A stretch of 64,000 nt of DNA from Gibbula magus (lineage: Eukaryota > Mollusca > Gastropoda > Trochida > Trochidae): contig OW388304.1 of assembly GCA_936450465.1 (NCBI GenBank), positions 41,540,914 through 41,604,913 of the forward strand. The letters are read 5' to 3'. Under the pieces are notes generated by a model. The model was not told where the DNA came from and did not search any database. It saw only the letters and a program-made list of their open reading frames with translations. How positions within the stretch are numbered: the stretch's first letter is position 1; each line of letters begins with the position of its first letter. The translations under genes were made by a program, and so were the position numbers. Positions 1-10,800 of this stretch are shown one piece after another.

Positions 1-75
1 ATATTTCTCTATATTTTTATGTTGCTCTTTATGTGTATTTCTCTGTCATATATATAAAGTACTGAACTTCCACAG

Positions 76-209
76 AGTTGCGAAGGAGTTCATCAGCTGC
101 CTTGCTGGAGAGAACGCTGTTGGCTGTGATACAAGTGTGACAGTGAGAACTCTAGCTACAGACGCAAACACCATCATAACTGGCATCGTTTCTGGAGGAG
201 GCACTTGCG
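76..209 (+). CDS. Exon: long half of a six-Cys module (gene 1)
   Basis: Acceptor ...ttccacag|AGTTGCG and donor TTGCG|gtaagt. It reads (x)[18 protein letters not shown]...GGGTCG with three cysteines at the same spacing style as the exons at 5236 and 6826. It enters in phase 2 and leaves in phase 1. The matching short exon should lie left of the window. Confidence 0.7.
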
Positions 210-3200
210 GTAAGTATATTTTATTTCATGGTATTCTTTATAAATACCAATTTGTCATATTTTCTTTGTCAACTTTTGTCAAGTAGTAACTGATTAAGGT
301 TGTTTTCTCGATGTTCATCTTCTATGACTTCATAAACAATGGACGTGTCCACTGGAAAAAAACATCACATTTACATACCATGACGTCACTATCTAAAATA
401 ATATGAATAAAATGGTTTTAATAAGCACATTATTAAACTGGAAAGTGTGCCAGAAAGTGTGCATATTTTTAGCTCTCATTTTGTCACATGAGTGAGTCAC
501 GTGACACACGTTTGCTCTTTTAATAATCACTATATCGGTAACACTATCCAAGAGCGTCCATCCGTATATTATTCAACGTAGCAAAACCTGAATATACATG
601 AACATGTATGTACATCTTTTCTAGAATTATAGAGCTATTAAGAACTTTTGGCAAAATAATTCAGAATGATAATGATGTGCGCTTGAAGTGAGAGGCAGCA
701 CAGTTCAAAGCTCCTGAAAGATTTGCTATTTTTCTGATTTCTGCTGATCCTACAATGCTATTTTACTGCATGGATTAACATTATGAAATCTGCAATGACT
801 TTGTGCAATCAGATTTTGAAAATAACTCTTGGAAAATGAGTAACTTGATGATATATTTTCTTGTGTTTGTGCTTGAAGTTACGCTTGATCGAACACTCAG
901 CCCTGACCCGGCTTAGACCATGCTCATCAAGAAGAACAATGACAGCACTCACGACAATAGATACAATGGTGAATGCAGTGAGTCGACTGATTGCTCAAGC
1001 GGGTATTACTCAAGAGACTTTCTTCACTCTCTCAACAATGGATACAATCTATTATCTCCTGAAGCTTTATATAACGTCCGCCGACTTGGAGTGGGTGTGT
1101 CAAGAAAAACCAAAAGAGGCAAAAAAGGTGGATGTCGCCACCAACAAAATAAATATTTGAAACTCAGTAAGAGCAGGAAAAACCATGATCTAAATGTGGT
1201 GTTATGGAACGCACAATCTTGCAGAAATAAAACTCTGGAATTATCAGACATTCTTTTGACTGGTAATATTGATATTCTTATCCTCACCGAGACATGGTTA
1301 AAAGATAAGGGAGATGAAGCCAAACTTAAAGAACTCACCCCGGATGGATATGATATCATACACAAGCCACGCCTTAATGGACAAGGAGGGGGGATTGCTG
1401 TGGTTAACAAGTCCCATATATCTGCCAATGTTCTCAACACTGATCAAACATTTATGTCGTTTGAATTGCTAAACCTAACTGTATCTTGTGGGCGGTTTAC
1501 ATACAGGTTTGTCTGCATATACAGACCTCCACCTTCCAGGAAGAACGGGTTGTCGATGACACAATTTGGAGAGGAGTTTCCTACTTTTCTGACAACACTG
1601 AAGCAGAAAGAATTGATCATCCTTGGTGATTTCAATGTACATTTCGACAACAAAGATAATCCTGAAACCAAGAAAATGATGAAACTATTGCAGTCACATG
1701 ATCTTATCCAGCACGTTGATACGTGTACGCACCGATCTGGTCATATATTGGATTGGGTGCTAAGTAGAGACACACAATCCCTTTCCTCCAAATTAACAGT
1801 TGAAGATCGTTTAATGTCTGATCATTTCTTCATTAAGTTTTCACTTCCGTGTGATAAGCCTGCCAAGATGAAGAAGCATGTGACCTGTCGCAACATCAAG
1901 AAGATCAACCGAGATGAGTTTAGAAAAGATCTGTTGGAGTCAGGTTTGATATCTGACCCACCCTCTGACCTTGATGCTCTCTGTGAGTGTTATGATTCCA
2001 CTTTGAAAGAGCTATTGGACAAGCATGCTCCAAGTAAAGTGAAAGCGATCTCAGACAGGAAAACCGCACCATGGTATACTCCTGAAATAAAGGCTGCCAA
2101 GACAAATCGTCGAATTTCAGAGAGAAAATGGCGCAAAACAAAACTAGAGGTACACAGACAGATTTACAAAGAATCTAGAAATGTAGTTGCCACACTCATT
2201 AGAAAATCAAAATCAGAATATTGTAAGACTCAGATTATTGAAGTAACTTCCCCAAGTGCTCTCTACAACTTCATGTTCTCTCTAATGGGCAGAGAAAACA
2301 AAAAAGTCCTACCCGACTCAACAAGTCATGACACCCTGGCATCTTACTTTAGTACTTTCTTTGTTGACAAAATCGAATCTATCAGAAATGACCTAGACTC
2401 TGCTGATCAACAACAAGCTGGAGAGGTAGATTCTTACCCTTCCGAGAATACAAAGTTAGAAACATTTCAACCTTTTTCAGAATTGGATATCATTAGATTT
2501 GTGCGAACCTCAAAGCCAACCTATTGCACATTGGATCCTGTTCCAACCACTCTAGTCTTGGATCATCTGGACATTCTAGCGCCAGTCATAACAAAGATTG
2601 TGAATATCAGTCTAAAAAACAGGATCTGTGCCCACAGCTTTCAAGGAAGCACTGGTGAAACCTCTTCTAAAGAAGAATGGCTTACATAAGAACATTCTGA
2701 AAAATTACAGACCCGTTTCTAATCTGTCTTTCTTATCAAAAATACTAGAGAAAGCAGTGAAAGTACAACTCACAGCCCATCTTGAAGCTTTTGAACTCTA
2801 CGACAAGTTTCAGTCTGCATATAGAGCCAAGCACAGCACAGAAACATGTCTCCTCAGAGTTGCCAATGATGTTCTACGCTCGGCTGACAATCGCGACTTG
2901 AATCTACTTGTGTTGTTAGACCTGACAGCGGCATTCGACACAATCGACCATGACAAGCTGTTCCAATGTCTCAAGCATCGGATGGGACTCTCAGGAACTG
3001 TATTCAAGTGGTTCCAATCTTATCTTTATCAAAGATCACAGTCAGTAGTCATTGAAAATGCCTCGTCAGATCCAGTCCATCTCATGTGTGGGGTACCACA
3101 GGGTTCAGTCCTTGGACCGATCTTGTTCACCCTGTATACATCGTCTCTGAGTGATGTCATTGATCGTCATGATGTCCTGCATCATGCATATGCTGATGAC

Positions 3201-6200
3201 ACACAACTACAGAAGTCATTTTCGCAATCCACTTCCTCTACAGCAGTAAATGGCCTTGAATCTTGCCTATTTGATATCAGATCCTGGATGGTACAAACTA
3301 AACTGAAACTCAATGATGCCAAGACCGAGGTTCTTCTCATTGGCACAAACTCCAAAAAGAAAACGTTATCTGAATCCTCGCTTCGGATTGGGGACTCATC
3401 CATACCATTCTTGGATGTTGTCAAGGACCTGGGAGTCTATTTAGACTCCAATATTACAATGGACAAGCATGTGGAACATACTTGTAGGACCTGCTTTTAC
3501 CACCTCAGATGTATTGGTCAGATCAGGCATCTGTTAACAGAAGATGCTACGAGTCAACTGGTCAGGTCATTAATTCTTTCCAGACTGGACTATGGCAACA
3601 GCCTGCTTATTAACATCAGACAAGATCTACTAATGAAGCTCCAGAGAATCCAGAATGCCTCTGCCCGGTTGATATTCCGGTGCAAAAAATCATCACATAC
3701 AACACCATTGATGATGAAGCTTCATTGGCTTCCAGTTGAAGCTCGGATCGACTTCAAAGTCCTATGTGTAACATACAACTGTTACCATGCTGTCGCACCA
3801 GAGTACCTTCAAGACCTTATACACAAGCACAACCAAACCCGAACTCTGAGATCCAATGATCAACTCTTACTGACTGTACCAAAGGTCAACCTCAAAACAT
3901 TTGGCCACAGATCCTTTTCGTACTGTGCTCCCTCACTTTGGAACTCTCTCCCGCTTCATATTAGAAACTCTCCATCTCTACCTGTCTTCAAGACAAATCT
4001 GAAGACCCATCTCTTCTCAAAATACTACTTTTAGGAACTTGAACTGCGCTTTGAGCAACCAATTTTGGATGGAAACAGCGCACAAACAAATGCACTTATT
4101 ATTATTATTATTATTAATAGAATTGAACTGTGAACACCCAGGTACTTTAATCCTTCAATGTGATTTAATCCTTTTTTCGGTCTTCATCCACATTTCATAA
4201 AGATGATACTTTTGATTTGATAATATTTTAAGCCAAATATCATTTTTATGAACTTTGGAAAGAGTACACCAAAATGATCACATTTCAAGAAAAATTAAAG
4301 CATTATTATTCAATCGAAAAGTTAAGATATTGGAACAAGTCTATTATAACTTTAATGAATTTGGAAAAGGGCTATGTATGTAAAACCTGTGATAGAATTG
4401 TGCATTTTGTAGAGTAAATAATTATCAGCATCAAGCTAAAATATATCTATCCAAATATAAAGAAAAAAGTTGTATATCTTGATGACATCATTCATCAGCA
4501 TGTTAGGCAATCAAAGTGTGTATTTGGTGTGAAATGATTGAAAACATCAGCTTCTTCTATAGATGAAAATCAAATGTAATTCTGTAAAATGTTCACAGAT
4601 AGAACTGATGTCTGCGATTGTGAGATTGCTTATGCCATTGCTGACATATCGGACAATGCTAAGAGATGCACGTAAGTAAAGAAACATCATTTCGAAATTT
4701 TAAAGGGGCAGTAGCAATTGCGATTGGGGAGGAATTATTTGAACTGAAATCAGCACATGTTGGCACGTATAAAAGCTAAATACAATATTATGAAACACAA
4801 TGGATGCATCTTTAATATATGGGTGATTCGAATATCTATGGCTATGAAAGCTTTAAAAATCTTACCCCATATGCTTAAAAATTAGTGTAATATGCCATTT
4901 TAAAACTTCGATTAGTTTGGTTTTTAAAGAAATACAAATTCCTTATCCCATGAAATTGTCTCTCAGGGGCAATAAGGATTGTCTTTAAATATAAACTTAA
5001 ATCTTCATAATTGTGGACTGTATATCCAGTATTAGAATGTCAAGCATAGAATAAGTCTAGTTTTTCTTATTACTTTAATTGATAAAGAAGACAATGCTTT
5101 TATGGGTAATCAACTTCTTTGTTTTAAACTGGGGACGTTATCAACAATCGTCGCTGATAATCTGCGTTATTGTAAGTTATCAAAATATAAAGCATCAGTT
5201 GTGGTTAGAGAATCAAGAATTCGAATGCATTGCAGCGAGACAAAGGCCCTGACGAGCTGTATCCAGACCTCAATAAACGATGGATGTGGTGCCTCTAGAA
5301 CTAAAATGAACGTAGGAACAGCTGCCCAAGCTGTGTTCACTGCTTTAACAAATGCCGTCTGTGGTAAGTACAACACTTATGCATGAGGAGTGTAAACTAT
5401 CTGTTTGTAGTATGAAATGAAAGGTGTGAATCCAGGGTAATGTCTGTGTAGCATGGCTTAACAACAAGATGGACCAGGTATTATTCAGACTTATGCATTA
5501 GCTAGTTGTGTAAAACAACTTTTCGCTTGTCGTATGAATTGAAAGATGGGATTCCAGGGTAATGTATGTGTAGTGTGGTTATGCAACAGGTGGTTTAGAT
5601 ACCTTTCAACTCACTGATATATACCCTAAAGTATTGTTCGCACAGTGAAGTGACATATCCATCAATCATTGCATTGACAGACATTCCCCCATCTGTAGGA
5701 AATCAATAACGTGATCTCGTGGAATAACAATCCAATCACAGATCGGAAAAGTTGTTATCTAATATCGGCAATACCTTGTGTTTGCAGATGCTAATTAATA
5801 TATAGAGGATATTTAATGGAGTTTGTAAAATACCAAGTTTATTTCCTCTAGTGTCAATTACAAAATGTATATGACAGAAGATGAAATAAATGAACCTTGT
5901 ATTTGACAAAATCAATTGAGCTTGATAGAAAATCATTGTATCGAAAAGACATTCTACACGTACTAACTGAACTTCATACTCAAATATTAGTCAGATTGAC
6001 TCGGTGTTTTGTCACTAATAAGATATAGCTTTAAGTTAAGTTGAATCTGAAAGGAAATCGTCATTCATTATGTGTATTGATAATCTAGTTATTGTACTAG
6101 TTTTATAGTAACTTAACATGATAGATCACGTGACGAGTTCGTTGTTTATTGCAGCTGTGACCACGGCCTGTCAGTGTCAGATCGACTTCAACAAAGCATC

Positions 6201-7823
6201 CGTTACAGCTGCTGACAAATGCACGTGAGTAAACACACATGTAACCGCCTATTCAGATCTGTTTTACACTACGTTTGTAGGTTAGGGATGATTGGGAAAA
6301 ACACTTATTTATTTAATTATAAAAAAATTAGATACACCAGCTGCATTCAATAGCAATTCAAATGCAATCCACCTACTTTTATATTCATACAGAAAACCTA
6401 GTATTTTGTGCCACTTTCGTGGTACTGAACAATAATCATGGATCATTTATGTATAATTCCAGGTGAATAGTCTGCGTTGTGAAAAATAGTGTGTGAACTT
6501 TTTCATTGGAAGCAAATAAACTTCTTGAATCTTGAAATAAGTAAATGACCTTGTCATTGTTTGACTCCATTGACTGTTGATGCGAAATGAAACCATGAGC
6601 TGTCAAACCAATTTAATAAGTTGATAGAAATCACTCTTGGACACAGACATAGTGTCCAAACCATCCCCCACCCTCCAGTCTCCTCCGAAAATTCCGGCAC
6701 CACCCCAGTTCCAAATAATGTTATATATGCCTTTAAGTTACACTAGGAGATGGACACATTTACTATACATTTGTATCAGATAGTTTTGAAAAAAGTGCAT
6801 TCTCAAAACGGAATTTTCTTTTCAGTTCCGGTACGACCTTTGGAACCTGCCTGGAAGCTGTCACACCCACCACGACTGTCGGATGTAACGGAACTATCAC
6901 GGCAGCAGACCTGACCACCGACATGAAAACAAGAGTGAAAGATATCTTGTGTTCCTCTGCAGGTCTGTTCCAAAGCATAGCTTGATCCTTTCTGGATCTT
7001 CCAAAGTATAACTTGATCCTTTTTGGATTTTCCAAAGCATAAATTTATCCTTTCCGGTTCTACCAAAGCATAGCTTGATCCTTTCTGGATCTTCCAAAGC
7101 ATAACTTGATCATTTCTGGATCTTCCAAAGTATAACTTGATCCTTTTTGGATCTTCCAAAGCATATATTGATCCTTTCCGGTTCTACCAAAGCATTAATT
7201 GATCTTTTTTCTGATCTTAAGCTTAAATTGACCCAGTTTTCGACTATGCTCAAATTTGTCTCAAAAGAGTCTGTCGGCCTGACGTATGCTTTAGTACGCA
7301 CAGGCATTCTTAGTAATATAAGCAATTCATCTCTTCTACGAATGTGTTTAAAAAAGCGAATGTTAAATTACCTGAGACAGTACTGACTTTAAACATCATT
7401 CCCTATTTCACATCATGTATGGTATGAGATAAGATATATACCCCCTATGTATTAAGATCATTATCACCAAGTAATGTTTATATGAAATATAATACATTAC
7501 ACCAAACATATGAAAGTGCTTACAACCATGATAAAAAGGTAGCAACAACCTATATTTCTATGTTCATATATGCAGAATTAAATCTTCACATATAGCATGT
7601 CTTGTTACAAATACCAGTATGTAAATGTGTAAACATATGGGATTCTAAAGATAAATCATTATTAAAAACAAGCATTATACATGAAAGTTTAAATATCTAT
7701 ATGCATAAAACGGTGATTATGTATATGGTGTAGGTGCATGTATGTGTATGGAAGTATGTATGCATGTACATGTCTATGCATGTATTATGTATATGTATGT
7801 ATGTATGTGTGTATGTATGTATG

Positions 7824-7854
<31 letters not shown>

Positions 7855-10800
7855 TTATGTATGTAATCAACACTAATAAGTTATCTATGAAACCATCAAG
7901 TTCATCTAAATGAATATGAAATGCCTTGTGGACTAAAATCACAATTCCAAAAAATAAACAAATATAAAACAATCTGTTCCCATATACATTCTATAACTGC
8001 CTATTATAACAAGCATGTCTATGCATATGGATGTGTGGATTTGGGTGTCAATATGTATTTTTTAAAAACTACTTATAGGTAGAGATGATATAGCTAATAG
8101 AAAACAAATGTGTTATAAACATTTATATCTATGTGTAAAAACTTAGGTACAGAATAGTATTGAACATCCATACACAATATGTAGCTATTACAGGTGCTTA
8201 TATAACTTTAATATGTAAGCCTCCATGGGTAAAATGAAATGAAATATATGTATTGCCACTACTCATGTTTCATATTATTATTATGTTGCAATCCTTTATA
8301 ATACCATAAGTGAAGCCATATTATATTATATACCTATTTGAATATATTGATTGGATGTAATTAATATGTATATATATGTATATATATATATATATGTGGT
8401 ATGTTCATGTATGTGTATGTGTGGGTATCTATATGTATATGTATATATATGCATGTGTGTAGTTGTGCATGTATGTGTATATGTGTATGTATGTGCATAT
8501 GTGTGTATGCATGTATATGTATGTGTGTATATGTATGTATGTATGTATATATATATATATATATATATGTGTGTATACATAGGGTAAGACTAAGTAAAAT
8601 ATACCTGAATGTATATACATTTTATGTGTAATGTACTCTATCCTTCATGTAACAAAATACACAATGCTGAAAGTACTAAAAGAATATTTGGGTACTTTCC
8701 CCTTCTAAATTAACTTTACTAAAATATACTGAAAAACCAATAACGCCATTTATGTATATAAAACAGGATTGAGTACATTAATAAATATCTGAAATGAGTA
8801 TGAGGAATATTTTACATCACTGTGACATAAATGAAATTATATGTCATGCTAACTTTTAATTGCAAAATTCACTGGAGGTATGAAAATCATACATCTCATC
8901 AAGTTGCAGCGATTATTAAAAACATTATAACATGTTTAAACATTTTCAGAATTTTATTCTACTTACAGAAGCTAATAAACACCTCCGACTAGAAACTTTA
9001 AACAGCTATCACACAACCACTGAAATCAACACTCCGTATCCACATTCACAACTACAGCATGCAGCACGCGCTGACACGGTTTTTCTACGCTAGAAAAAAG
9101 ATCTCACAAAACGGTTACATTTAAACAGGCTCTTTTAAATAAAACTATGCATCATGTTTTCTTTTCTCCTCCATCTTCAATCTCTCTCTACTTCATTGTT
9201 GCTTTTTACATGTTAACTACCTACCAGCACATTCACCACCGAAAACAAAATATGGACCCAAATCATTGTCAGACCAACACAGACAACTGCAACTATCATC
9301 AAATTAGTCATGTAACACATTTCTCAAATGACTGACACTGTAAAAATTGTTTCATCGAACTGCCAAGGATTAAATAATAAAAAGAAAAGGCTCGATGTTT
9401 TCCGTAATCTGAAACAAAAACACGCCGACATCTATTGTCTCCAAGACACACATTTTACCCAAAAATTAGAAAAAGACATACACTATGAATGGGGGTTGAA
9501 TCTCTGCTACTTTAGTTCTTATAAGAGTAACTCGCGAGGTGTTGCTGTAATGTTTGACGAAAAACTCGACTGTAAAGTTCTCCGACAAGAACAAGATGAC
9601 GAGTTCGGTAATTACCTAGCAATGAAAATACAATTAACTGATGCAACATTAACATTGATAACCATTTATGGACCCGACACAGACTCTCCTATGTTTTATC
9701 AAACTCTAAAAAGAATAATATCCGATTTTGAATCCGATCACTTTTCCATCTGCGGTTACTGGTTCTTATTCAAAATCCTGACTCAGGTCAATTCAACTAT
9801 AAACATGTGAACGATCCAAACGCAAGAGAAGTTATACTTGATTTTATTGAAGAAGAAAACATAATAGACCCTTGGCGATACCAAAATCCGTTAGGCAAAA
9901 GATACACCTGGAGACAAACAAAACCAATAAAACAAGCTAGACTTGATTATTTCCTTCTGTCAAAAACCCTCGAACATTCTATTGCTAACACAGGCATAGA
10001 TCCCGCCTATAAATCCGATCATTCTTTACATTGGGTAACTCTAAAATTAACTGAAATCGAACGAGGACGAGGAAATTTAATAATTCGCTACTGCATGATA
10101 AACATATGTGGATAATATCAAAGAAATAATTAAGAGCACGAAAAAACAATATGAAAGCGGCGCCAATGAGTTTAATAAACCAATATATACTATTGACGAC
10201 CAACTTCAATTTGAAACGATTCTTCTCATGATCAGAGGACAAACTATAAAATATTCATCAGAGAAAAAACGGAAAAGGGAAAAAGATGAGAAAGATTTAA
10301 CAAAGCAAATAGCAGAACTAAATATCAAACTCGACGAAGGTGAGATTATAGATGACAAAAAGGAAATATTAGAGCAATTAAAATCAGCAAATCAGAAATT
10401 AGAGAAGATAAATTAAATAAAAACTGAAGGGATAATGATGAGAGCAAAAGTAGAATGGAAGGAGAAGGGTGAAAAACCTACAAAATATTTCATTTCTCTT
10501 GAAAATCGAAATAACATAAATAAAACTAATGCAAATTTACAATCCAAAAATGGAGAAACGTTAACAAAAACAAAAGACATATTACCAGAAGTGAAATCCT
10601 ACTACCAGAATCTGTACACAAAACAAGCGATATTGATCTAATTGAGCTTTTTAAGGACTTCTCCGTTCCAAAACTTAGTGAAAGGGAAACAAACAATATT
10701 AAAGGAGATCTAAAATATGACGAAGTACTTGCCGCTTTAAAGAAAATGAAAAACAATAAAAGCCCAGGACCCTCCGGGTTCACTGCCGAATTTTATAATT

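Noticed and set aside
6763..7325. Repeat proteins on the - strand at the 31-bp minisatellite
   Set aside because: 31 is not a multiple of three, so the frames differ between units; they overlap a supported + strand exon.
8326..8631. Tyr/His/Ile-rich proteins on both strands
   Set aside because: Translations of a microsatellite in several frames; no independent evidence.
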